Part shown: in pieces, positions 33,875-41,468 of the stretch
Layout: each line of letters starts with the position of its first letter
Position numbering within the stretch: the stretch's first letter is position 1
Assembly (NCBI GenBank): GCA_965229345.1
Contig: OZ245872.1
Coordinates: 930,001-994,000, forward strand
Direction of reading: 5' to 3'
DNA length: 64,000 bases
Source: PBB1 sp965229345
GTDB taxonomy: Bacteria > Pseudomonadota > Gammaproteobacteria > Burkholderiales > Burkholderiaceae_C
The notes under the pieces: model-generated
The model's database searches: none
The model's input: only the letters and a program-made list of their open reading frames with translations
Told to the model about the DNA's origin: nothing
Program-made: the position numbers and the translations under genes

Positions 33875-35459
33875 TCTGTGGCGCGTGGCTGTATGGGTGC
33901 TGGCCTTGGTCGCGAGCGCGGCGCAGGCGGTCACGCTGCGTGTGGCGAACCAGGGCGATGCGCAGGCGATGGACCCGCACGCGCTGAACGAGGCGCTGCA
34001 GCTGTCGCTGCTCGGCAATGTCTACGAGCCGCTGGTCGGGCGTGATCAGAAGCTGGCGTTGACGCCGGCGCTCGCGACCCGTTGGTCAGCCACGTCACCC
34101 ACAGTCTGGCGCTTCGAGCTGCGCCGTGGCGTGCGCTTTCACGACGGCACGCCGCTGGCCGCGGCTGATGTGGTGTTCAGCTTCCAGCGTGCGGCCGGCG
34201 AGGGCTCGGACATGCGCAGCTACACCGCTTCGATCAAGTCGGTGCGCGCGGTGACAGGTGCTGTTGCCAGTGGGGGCGGCGACGAGGCGATCGAGATCGA
34301 AACCTCTGCGCCCTTCCCGATCCTGCCCGACGTGATCTCGAACGTGTACATCATGAGCCGCGCCTGGTGCGAGGCGAACCAGGCGACGCGGCCGGTCGAT
34401 CGCCGCAAAGGCATCGAGAACGCGGCCACCTTCAAGGCCAACGGCACCGGGCCGTTCCAGCTGAAGGAGCGCCAGCCCGGCACACGCACCGTGCTCACCC
34501 GCTTTGCTGGCTACTGGGCGCCGCTTTCCACCAACGTGACCGAGGTGGTGTTCACGCCGATCGCCAACGATGCCACGCGGGTGGCCGCGCTGCTGAGCGG
34601 CGAGATCGATCTGATGGAGCCGGTGCCCTTGCAGGACATCGATCGGCTGAAGGCGAACCCCGCGTTGAAGGTGCTGCAGGGCCCGGAGCTGCGCACGATC
34701 TTTCTCGGCATGGACCAGCAGCGTGACGAGCTGCTGTATTCCGATGTGAAAGGCCGCAATCCGTTCAAGGACCACCGCGTGCGCCAGGCGTTCTACCAGG
34801 CGATCGACATCGAGGCGATCCGCGCCCGGGTGATGCGCGGTGCCGCCAGGCCCGCCGCGTTGATGCTGGGCCCCGGCGTCAATGGCTATCCCGCCGATCT
34901 GGACCGGCGCCTGCCCTACGACCCCGCCGCAGCGAAGCGCCTGCTGGCCGAGGCGGGCTATCCGTCAGGTTTCGAGGTGGGCATGAACTGCCCGAACGAC
35001 CGCTATGTGAACGACGCCAAGATCTGCCAGGCGGTGGCCGCGAACCTGGCGCGCATCGGTGTGCGCATCGAGCTGCAGGCCGAAGCCAAGGTCACCTACT
35101 TTCCGAAGATCCTGCGCCGGCAGACCAGCTTCTATCTGCTCGGCTGGACGCCCGGCACCTACGACGCCCACGATGTGCTGAGCGCGGTGCTCGCCACGCC
35201 GAACGAACAAGGGCAGGGCCAGTTCAACCTGGGCTGGTACAGCAACGCCCGCGTCGATGCGCTGACCGCTGCGGTGCAAAGCGAGACCGACCCGGCACGG
35301 CGCAACGCGCTGATCCGCGAGGCGCTGGAAGTGCATGCGCAAGACATCGGCCACATCCCGCTGCACCAGCAGGCACTGGCCTGGGGCATGAAGAAGAACA
35401 TCGAGCTGGTGCAGCCCTCGGACAACATGATGCCGTTCAAGTGGGTGGTGGTGAAGTGA
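33864..35459 (+). CDS. Peptide ABC transporter substrate-binding protein (SBP_bac_5)
   Basis: 531 residues. Signal peptide 'LWRVAVWVLALVASAAQA' is followed by 'VTLRVANQGDAQAMDPHALNEALQ' and the family-5 signature 'WRFELRRGVRFHDGTPLAAADVVFSFQRA' (around residue 75). No lipobox, so it is probably soluble in the periplasm. It captures oligo/dipeptides or related ligands for the permease pair. Placement between the two permease genes rather than at the operon start is unusual and would tie its expression level to the permeases. Confidence 0.94.
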   Translation: MRLDLWRVAVWVLALVASAAQAVTLRVANQGDAQAMDPHALNEALQLSLLGNVYEPLVGRDQKLALTPALATRWSATSPTVWRFELRRGVRFHDGTPLAAADVVFSFQRAAGEGSDMRSYTASIKSVRAVTGAVASGGGDEAIEIETSAPFPILPDVISNVYIMSRAWCEANQATRPVDRRKGIENAATFKANGTGPFQLKERQPGTRTVLTRFAGYWAPLSTNVTEVVFTPIANDATRVAALLSGEIDLMEPVPLQDIDRLKANPALKVLQGPELRTIFLGMDQQRDELLYSDVKGRNPFKDHRVRQAFYQAIDIEAIRARVMRGAARPAALMLGPGVNGYPADLDRRLPYDPAAAKRLLAEAGYPSGFEVGMNCPNDRYVNDAKICQAVAANLARIGVRIELQAEAKVTYFPKILRRQTSFYLLGWTPGTYDAHDVLSAVLATPNEQGQGQFNLGWYSNARVDALTAAVQSETDPARRNALIREALEVHAQDIGHIPLHQQALAWGMKKNIELVQPSDNMMPFKWVVVK

Positions 35460-35466
35460 GCGCGAC

Positions 35467-36396
35467 ATGAGCCAGGCCGCCTCATCGTCGGGCCCGTTGC
35501 GTCGCTTCTTTGCGGGCGACCTGTGGCACAGCTTCACCCACTCGCCCACCGCGATGGTGGCCGCTGCCATCGCGTGCATCTGCATCCTCAGCGCGACCTT
35601 CGCGAACGTGTTGGCCCCGCACCACCCGTTCGACCTGGCCACGCTCGATCTGGCCGACTCGCGGCTGCCCCCAGCCTGGCTGCCCGAGGGGCGCGCCGCC
35701 TACCTGCTGGGTACCGACGACCAGGGCCGCGACATCCTGTCGGCGCTGATGTACGGCGCGCGCATCTCGCTGCTGGTCGGGCTGGCCTCGGTGCTGGTGT
35801 CGATGGTCGTCGGCGTCGCGCTCGGCCTGCTGTCGGGTTATGTGGGCGGCAGGATCGACGGCTTTCTGATGCGGGTGTGCGATGTGATGCTGTCGTTCCC
35901 GGCGATCCTGGTCGCGCTGCTGATCGATGGCATCGGCCGTGCGCTGTTTCCGCAGTCGCACGACGCGCTGGCCTATGCGGTGCTGATCCTCGCGATCTCG
36001 CTGACCGGCTGGGTGCCCTATGCGCGCACCGTGCGCGGCAGCGCGATGGTCGAGCGGCAGAAGGAGTACGTGCAGGCCGCCCGCGTCATCGGCGTGGCGC
36101 CGCTGCGCATCATGCGGCGCCATGTGCTGCCCAACGTGATGGGGCCGGTGATGGTGCTGGCGACCCTGCAGGTGGCCACCGCCATCCTGATCGAGGCGAC
36201 CTTGTCCTTCCTCGGCGTCGGCGTGCCGCCAACGTCGCCGTCGTTGGGCACGCTGATCCGCATCGGCAACGACTTCCTGTTCTCGGGCGAATGGTGGATC
36301 ACGGTGTTCCCCGGTGCGATGCTGGTGCTGATCGCGCTCAGCGTGAACCTGCTGGGCGACTGGCTGCGGGATGCACTGAACCCTGGCTCCCGCTGA
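35467..36396 (+). CDS. Peptide/nickel ABC transporter permease (DppC type)
   Basis: 309 residues, about six membrane segments. N-terminal 'HPFDLATLDLADSRLPPAWLPEGRAAYLLGTDDQGRDILSALMYGARISL' is the OppC_N-to-permease transition with the conserved 'LGTDxxGRDxLS' motif. The EAA loop is 'EYVQAARVIGVAPLRIMRRHVLPNV'. Forms the channel with the DppB-type subunit. One base separates its stop from the next gene. Confidence 0.95.
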   Translation: MSQAASSSGPLRRFFAGDLWHSFTHSPTAMVAAAIACICILSATFANVLAPHHPFDLATLDLADSRLPPAWLPEGRAAYLLGTDDQGRDILSALMYGARISLLVGLASVLVSMVVGVALGLLSGYVGGRIDGFLMRVCDVMLSFPAILVALLIDGIGRALFPQSHDALAYAVLILAISLTGWVPYARTVRGSAMVERQKEYVQAARVIGVAPLRIMRRHVLPNVMGPVMVLATLQVATAILIEATLSFLGVGVPPTSPSLGTLIRIGNDFLFSGEWWITVFPGAMLVLIALSVNLLGDWLRDALNPGSR

Positions 36397-36397
36397 A

Positions 36398-37372
36398 ATG
36401 GAAAACCTGCTCGAAGTCGATCAGCTCTGCGTCGAATTCACCACGCGCCACGGCAGCCTGCGCGCGCTGTCCGACGTGTCCTTCGCCATCGCGCCGGGCG
36501 AGGTGCTGGGCATCGTCGGTGAATCCGGCGCGGGCAAGTCGCTGACGGGCGCCGCCATCATCGGCTTGCTGCAGCCGCCGGGCCGCATCAGCGGGGGCCG
36601 CATCGTCTATGACGGCCAGCGCATCCACACCCTGCCCGACGAAGCGATGCGCCGCCTGCGCGGCCGACAGATCGGCAGCATCTTCCAGGATCCGATGACG
36701 GCGCTGAACCCGCTGCTGACGATCGGCCGGCAACTGGTCGAGACCATCCGCACCCACCTGCCGCTGAGCGAGACTGAAGCGGTGGCTCGGGCGGTGAGCC
36801 TGCTCGAGGAGACCGGCATCAGCGGCGCAGCGCAGCGGCTGGCGCAGTACCCGCACCAGTTCTCCGGTGGCATGCGGCAGCGTGTCGTCATCGCGCTGGC
36901 GCTGGCCGCCGGGCCGCGCTTGCTGATCGCCGACGAGCCGACGACTGCGCTCGATGTGTCGGTGCAGGCGCAGGTGATCGCGCTGCTGAAGCGGCTGTGC
37001 CGCGACAAGGGCATGGCGATGATGCTGGTCACGCACGACATGGGCGTGATCGCCGAAGCCTGCGACCGCGTGGCGGTGATGTATGCCGGGCGCATCGTCG
37101 AGATCGGGCCGGTGCGCGAGGTGATCCACAGCCCGGCGCATCCGTACACCGTCGGGCTGATGGGCGCGATCCCGGCGATGAGCGGCGAGCGGGAACGGCT
37201 GGTGCAGATCGACGGCGCGATGCCGCGCCTGGGCGAGATCCCCGGGGGCTGCGCTTTTCACCCGCGCTGCCCGCAGGCGGGGGCGCGCTGCCGCAGTGAA
37301 CGGCCCGAGCTGATGCCCGTCGGCACCAGTCGCGCGGCGTGCTGGTTGCACGACGTGGGGTCGCCACGATGA
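36398..37372 (+). CDS. Peptide ABC transporter ATP-binding protein (DppD type)
   Basis: 324 residues. Walker A 'GESGAGKSLTG' (about 41-51), Q-loop 'SIFQDPMTALNP', ABC signature 'FSGGMRQRVVIALALA' and Walker B 'LLIADEPTTALD' are all intact. The C-terminal oligopeptide extension 'CAFHPRCPQAGARC' carries the cysteines of the Fe-S-like motif found in DppD/OppD proteins. Energises import with the DppF-type partner; its stop overlaps that gene's start (ATGA at 37369). Confidence 0.96.
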   Translation: MENLLEVDQLCVEFTTRHGSLRALSDVSFAIAPGEVLGIVGESGAGKSLTGAAIIGLLQPPGRISGGRIVYDGQRIHTLPDEAMRRLRGRQIGSIFQDPMTALNPLLTIGRQLVETIRTHLPLSETEAVARAVSLLEETGISGAAQRLAQYPHQFSGGMRQRVVIALALAAGPRLLIADEPTTALDVSVQAQVIALLKRLCRDKGMAMMLVTHDMGVIAEACDRVAVMYAGRIVEIGPVREVIHSPAHPYTVGLMGAIPAMSGERERLVQIDGAMPRLGEIPGGCAFHPRCPQAGARCRSERPELMPVGTSRAACWLHDVGSPR

Positions 37373-38379
37373 CGACGCCCAAGACCTCACCGCTGGTCGA
37401 GGTGAAAGAGCTCAGCAAGACCTTCGACGTGTCATCGCCGTGGCTCACGCGCGTGATCGAGCGCCGCGCGCCGCAGTTCGTGCATGCGGTCGATGGCGTC
37501 AGCTTCAGCATTCCGCGTGGTCAGACCTTGGGCCTGGTCGGCGAATCGGGCTGCGGCAAGAGCACCGTGGCGCGCCTGCTGGTCGGCCTGTACACGCCGA
37601 CATCGGGCGAGGTGCGCTTCGACGGGATCGACATGACGCAGGCCTTCGCCTCCGGGCAGGCCGGCGCGCTGCGCCGGCGCTTGCAGATGATCTTTCAGGA
37701 CCCGTATGCGAGCCTGAACCCGCGCTGGAGCGTCGCCGACATCGTCGCTGAACCGCTGGTCGAACATGGCCTGCTGTCGGGCCGCGCGGCATGGCGCGAG
37801 CGCGTGGACGAGCTGCTGACCTCGGTCGGCTTGTCGGCGGGCGATGCCGCCAAGCTGCCGCACCAGTTCTCCGGCGGTCAGCGACAGCGCATCTCGATCG
37901 CGCGCGCTCTGGCGTCGAACCCGGAGTTTCTGGTCTGCGACGAGCCGACCTCGGCGCTCGATGTGTCGGTGCAGGCCCAGGTGCTGAACCTGATGCAAGA
38001 CATCCAGCAACGTCACGGCCTGACCTACCTGTTCATTTCGCACAACCTCGCGGTGGTGCGGCATGTGGCCGATCAGGTCGGCGTGATGGTGCTGGGCCGC
38101 ATCGTCGAACTGGCCGACCGCCATACCTTGTTCTCACGACCGATGCATCCGTACACCCGGATGCTGCTTGATGCGATTCCCGATGTGGCGATGAGCGGCC
38201 GCGTGCGCACGCCGGTGCACGGCGACCTGCCGAACCCGCTGCAGCCACCCACCGGCTGCAGCTTCCATCCGCGCTGCCCGCACGCGAACGAACGCTGTCG
38301 TGTCGAGCGTCCCGCGTTGCTGACGATTGCCGGTGTGCAGGTGGCCTGTCATGCGGCGGAGGAAGGCCGTTTGCCGTGA
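37369..38379 (+). CDS. Peptide ABC transporter ATP-binding protein (DppF type)
   Basis: 336 residues from the ATG at 37369. Walker A 'GESGCGKSTVARLLVGL', Q-loop 'MIFQDPYASLNPRW', signature 'FSGGQRQRISIARALA', Walker B 'FLVCDEPTSALD', and C-terminal 'CSFHPRCPHANERC'. The second nucleotide-binding subunit of the importer. The operon ends here; a sigma-54-like site for the next gene follows within 30 bases. Confidence 0.96.
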   Translation: MTTPKTSPLVEVKELSKTFDVSSPWLTRVIERRAPQFVHAVDGVSFSIPRGQTLGLVGESGCGKSTVARLLVGLYTPTSGEVRFDGIDMTQAFASGQAGALRRRLQMIFQDPYASLNPRWSVADIVAEPLVEHGLLSGRAAWRERVDELLTSVGLSAGDAAKLPHQFSGGQRQRISIARALASNPEFLVCDEPTSALDVSVQAQVLNLMQDIQQRHGLTYLFISHNLAVVRHVADQVGVMVLGRIVELADRHTLFSRPMHPYTRMLLDAIPDVAMSGRVRTPVHGDLPNPLQPPTGCSFHPRCPHANERCRVERPALLTIAGVQVACHAAEEGRLP

Positions 38380-38406
38380 GGCACACGACGGGACGCCGCC
38401 TCGGCG

Positions 38407-38422
38407 TGGCGCGTTGACTGCT
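38407..38422 (+). promoter_or_regulatory. Sigma-54 (-24/-12) promoter candidate upstream of the PEP-CTERM gene
   Basis: TGGCGCG-N4-CTGCT, with the obligatory GG-N10-GC spacing (GG 38408-38409, GC 38420-38421), is close to the consensus TGGCACG-N4-TTGCW. It would give a ~200-nt leader before the ATG at 38632. The rest of the 252-bp gap holds a GGGCG-TCG-CGCCC hairpin and no gene. Confidence 0.5.
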
Positions 38423-38631
38423 CGCGTACCTCGGGGAAATCAGGGGGTGTGAGTTCAACCATGCGATGGCTACACTTTTTCACAGCAGTCATCGCCAGCT
38501 TCCGGGACGGGGCGTCGCGCCCGCTCTCCGAGGACAGTTCAGGAGGCAGATGTGTTGGCTCATCAAGCAGCCTCAATCCGCAACATGCGGCACGCAGCGA
38601 TCTCCAGGCCCATCCTGTCACGAGGGAAACC

Positions 38632-39510
38632 ATGGCAATACGGAAAGCAAGGCGACTCAACCGTTGGATCAGATACGCCGCGTGCGCACTTGCCAGCCTG
38701 CCTGCACTCCCCGCGCTCGCTGTCAGCGTCGCACTGCAGTCGTCTTCGACCATTGGTCAGTCGCAGCCTCAGGATCAGGACATCAAGAATTTCCAGAGTC
38801 TGATTCCTTCCGACTTGACGGTATTGCACCGCCTCGATACGGGCGTTTCGTCGACGCTCGCATCCTCAGACGGATGGATCTCGGGCATGGCGGGCGCACT
38901 CCACGCCGTCTCCAACGCCTCTGTCACGACGGGAAGCCAGGCATTTTCGAACGCCTTCAATCAAGGTGCGATCGTGGATGTTCTGCACGTGACCTCGCCC
39001 AGCCTTGCCAATGGCACGCCGGTGGCGTTGCACCTCGCCCTGTCTTTCTCGGTTCTGTATTCGGCGAGCCTGCCGGCGTCTGGCTTGAGCTTCGGCATCA
39101 CCTCATTCCTGACCGCAAATGACGGCCTGCAGTCCGCGTCTTTGTTCAGCGATGGCCCCAAGGTGGTGATCGACGCTGGACTGACCCAGGGGCAAGGCGA
39201 CGATGTCCTCAACGCGACCCTGCAGACGTTCGTGGGTGCGAGCGTGACGCTGGATCAGCGCATCAGCATCGCGGCACATGCCGAGCCCGAGCTATTCACC
39301 GGGATCGGACGCAGCGCCAAGGCAGATGCCTCGCACAGTGCGCACTTCTACGTTGACGCCGCCACGGCTGGTGTTGTCCTTGTCGCCGACAGTGGTCACA
39401 ACTACGCCTCGGCCCTCGCGGTCCCAGAGCCCTCGGAATCTGCGTTGCTGATTTCGGGGTTGGCGCTCGTGGGGCTGGTCACTCGCAGGCGCCGATTGCC
39501 GGTGGTGTAG
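38632..39510 (+). CDS. PEP-CTERM sorting-domain protein of unknown function
   Basis: 292 residues from the ATG at 38632: basic n-region 'MAIRKARRLNRW', then a hydrophobic signal ending around 'LPALA'. The C-terminus 'VPEPSESALLISGLALVGLVTRRRR' is a textbook PEP-CTERM signal (VPEP, membrane segment, Arg cluster), recognised by exosortase EpsH, which is not in the window. The body (residues ~30-260) is Ser/Ala/Leu-rich, probably beta-rich, cysteine-free, and matches no domain I recognise. Such proteins are exported and often associate with exopolysaccharide. In-frame codons upstream to 38449 lack signal-peptide character. Confidence 0.85.
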   Translation: MAIRKARRLNRWIRYAACALASLPALPALAVSVALQSSSTIGQSQPQDQDIKNFQSLIPSDLTVLHRLDTGVSSTLASSDGWISGMAGALHAVSNASVTTGSQAFSNAFNQGAIVDVLHVTSPSLANGTPVALHLALSFSVLYSASLPASGLSFGITSFLTANDGLQSASLFSDGPKVVIDAGLTQGQGDDVLNATLQTFVGASVTLDQRISIAAHAEPELFTGIGRSAKADASHSAHFYVDAATAGVVLVADSGHNYASALAVPEPSESALLISGLALVGLVTRRRRLPVV

Positions 39511-39530
39511 AGCAGAGCAGCGGGCCCGTA

Positions 39531-40808
39531 TCAGGGCAGCAGGTGTTCGCTGCGGAACAGCTCCGCCGGCGTTTCCCGGTCGCGAATCAGCCAGGCCTTG
39601 CTGTCCGACACCATCACTTCGGCGGCGCGGCCGCGGGTGTTGTAATTGCTGGCCATGCTCATGCCGTAGGCGCCGGCAGACAGCAGCGCGAGGTGGTCAC
39701 CGGCCTGAGCTGCCAGCGCGCGGTCGCGCCCCAGCCAGTCGCCCGACTCACAGACCGGGCCGACCACGTCATACGTCACCGGTGGTGCGTCGCGCAGGCG
39801 GCAGGGCACGATGCCCATCCAGGCTTCGTACATCGCCGGGCGCGCCATGTCGTTCATCGCGGCGTCGACGATGCAGAAGTGCTTGCCATCCGCGTCGTCC
39901 GACGGCTTCAGGTAAAGCACCTCGGTGACCAGCACGCCGGCGTTGCCGACCAACGAACGACCCGGCTCGAACATCAGTTGGCGGTGGCCGTGTCCGCGTG
40001 CGTCGATGCGCTGCAGCAGCGCGCCAATGAGTTCGCCCGCCGACGGCGGTTGCTCGTCGGTGTAGGTGATGCCGAGGCCGCCGCCGAGATCGAGGTGGTG
40101 CAGCTTCACGCCGGTGGCTTCGATCGCCTCGACCAGGTCGAGCATGCGGTCGAGCGCGTCGAGGTAGGGGTCGATCTCGGTGATCTGCGAGCCGATGTGG
40201 CAGTCGATGCCAACGATCTCGATGCCAGGCAGTGCGGCGGCGTGGGCGTAGACCGCGACGGCGCGCTCGTGGGCGATGCCGAACTTGTTGCCCTTCAGCC
40301 CGGTGGAGATGTAGGGGTGCGTTTTTGCATCGACGTCGGGGTTCACCCGCAGGCTAATCCGCGCGGTGTGGCCGGCCTGAGTGGCCACCGCCGACAACGC
40401 TTCGAGCTCGGCTTCGCTTTCGATGTTGAAGCACATCACACCGACATCAAGCGCCTGCTGCATCTCGGCGTGGGTCTTGCCGACGCCGGAGAACACCACC
40501 TTCGACGGCGCGGCGCCTGCGGCCAGCACGCGGGCCAGTTCGCCGGCCGACACGATGTCGAAACCACAACCGGCGCGCGCAAAGGTCTGCAGCACGGCCA
40601 GGTTCGAATTCGCTTTCACCGCATAGCAGATCAGGTGATCGCGCCCTTCGAGCGCGCGCTGGTAGGCCGCCAGGGCCGAGTGCATGGCGCCTTGCGAGTA
40701 GACATACAACGGCGTGCCGAAGCGCGCGGCCAGATCGGCGACGCTGCAGTCTTCGAGCATCAGCACGTCACCGCGATAGCCAACGTGAGGTGAGCCGGGA
40801 AGCTTCAT
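39531..40808 (-). CDS. lysA: Diaminopimelate decarboxylase
   Basis: 425 residues. The PLP lysine is in 'ICYAVKANSNLAVLQ' (about residue 64), followed by 'GCGFDIVSAGELARVL', 'KFGIAHE', the 'GGGLGITYTDEQPP' loop and the C-terminal barrel with 'GPVCESGDWLGRDRAL', which carries the active-site Cys-Glu-Ser. It makes lysine from meso-diaminopimelate in the cytoplasm. It follows lptM by 7 bases, the standard lptM-lysA pair. Confidence 0.97.
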   Translation of the reverse strand: MKLPGSPHVGYRGDVLMLEDCSVADLAARFGTPLYVYSQGAMHSALAAYQRALEGRDHLICYAVKANSNLAVLQTFARAGCGFDIVSAGELARVLAAGAAPSKVVFSGVGKTHAEMQQALDVGVMCFNIESEAELEALSAVATQAGHTARISLRVNPDVDAKTHPYISTGLKGNKFGIAHERAVAVYAHAAALPGIEIVGIDCHIGSQITEIDPYLDALDRMLDLVEAIEATGVKLHHLDLGGGLGITYTDEQPPSAGELIGALLQRIDARGHGHRQLMFEPGRSLVGNAGVLVTEVLYLKPSDDADGKHFCIVDAAMNDMARPAMYEAWMGIVPCRLRDAPPVTYDVVGPVCESGDWLGRDRALAAQAGDHLALLSAGAYGMSMASNYNTRGRAAEVMVSDSKAWLIRDRETPAELFRSEHLLP

Positions 40809-40815
40809 CGTTGCA

Positions 40816-41067
40816 TCACCGTGGCGGGCTGCCCCACGGCCGCGCGTTTGAAGCAGCAGGGTCTGGTGGGATGGCGGACATCGACCCCGCCGTGGCGGCC
40901 GGACGCGGGGTGGCCTTCTGGGCCGCAGATGGCGGCTTCGCCTTGGGGGCCAACGTCAGCGGGCCCTTCTGGCCACAACCCGACAGCATCAAACCCACGG
41001 TGATCAACGCGGCCATCGCAACGGGCCCGTACCCCCGCAGGACTAAACTTTCTGATTGTTCAGACAT
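40816..41067 (-). CDS. lptM: LPS-assembly lipoprotein LptM (YifL-like)
   Basis: 83 residues from the ATG at 41067. The signal 'VAMAALITVGLMLSGCGQKGPLTLAP' has lipobox LSGC (Cys32) followed by 'GQKGPL', the signature of LptM. In E. coli LptM helps LptD oxidation and BAM engagement. The Pro/Ala-rich tail is expected. It precedes lysA and is divergent from cyaY, with only 19 bp between the two start codons. Confidence 0.88.
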   Translation of the reverse strand: MSEQSESLVLRGYGPVAMAALITVGLMLSGCGQKGPLTLAPKAKPPSAAQKATPRPAATAGSMSAIPPDPAASNARPWGSPPR

Positions 41068-41080
41068 CGAGCGAATTCTA
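41044..41080. promoter_or_regulatory. Overlapping lptM and cyaY promoter elements
   Basis: A leftward -10 (TAGAAT, 41075-41080) lies 7 bases before the lptM ATG, implying a nearly leaderless lptM mRNA. A rightward TAAACT (41044-41049) could serve cyaY and lies inside lptM. Both lack a clear -35. Confidence 0.3.
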
Positions 41081-41086
41081 CTGACC

Positions 41087-41446
41087 ATGCCTGCTGCCAC
41101 CCCCCACACGCCACTGTCCGATGCCGACTTCCGCGAGCTGGCTGGCAGCGTGCTGGCCGGGATCGAGGCCACCATCGACCGCTGGCTGCAAAACGACGTG
41201 ATCGACATCGATGCGAATCGCACCGGCGGCATGCTCGAGCTGAGCTTCCCCGATGGCAGCAAGATCGTGGTCAACACGCAGCCGCCGTTGCAGGAGCTGT
41301 GGCTGGCTGCGCGCCGCGGCGGCTTTCATTTCAAGCACCTGGGCGGCGAGTGGCTGGACACGCGCAACGGCGGCGCCTTCCATGCGGTGCTGTCGGCGTG
41401 CGCCAGTGAACAAGGCGGCAAGGCACTGACGTTCGCTGCAGCCTGA
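41087..41446 (+). CDS. cyaY: Frataxin-like iron-sulfur assembly protein CyaY
   Basis: 119 residues from the ATG at 41087; in-frame codons back to 40790 run antisense to lptM and are rejected. 'LSDADFRELAGSVLAGIEATIDRW' is the acidic first helix, followed by frataxin strands 'GGMLELSFPDGSKIVVNTQPPLQELWLAARRGGFHF' and 'GEWLDTRNGGAF'. It regulates Fe-S cluster assembly on IscS/IscU and binds iron. Convergent with mrcA. Confidence 0.95.
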   Translation: MPAATPHTPLSDADFRELAGSVLAGIEATIDRWLQNDVIDIDANRTGGMLELSFPDGSKIVVNTQPPLQELWLAARRGGFHFKHLGGEWLDTRNGGAFHAVLSACASEQGGKALTFAAA

Positions 41447-41468
41447 GCCTGGCGCGCAGCCCGGTTCG

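Noticed and set aside
38466..38482. Second sigma-54-like site TGGCTAC...TTTCA before the PEP-CTERM gene
   Set aside because: The -12 GC dinucleotide is replaced by TC; the site at 38407 is far better.
38449..38631. N-terminal extension of the PEP-CTERM protein
   Set aside because: The added residues have no signal-peptide character, and the ATG at 38632 starts a normal one.
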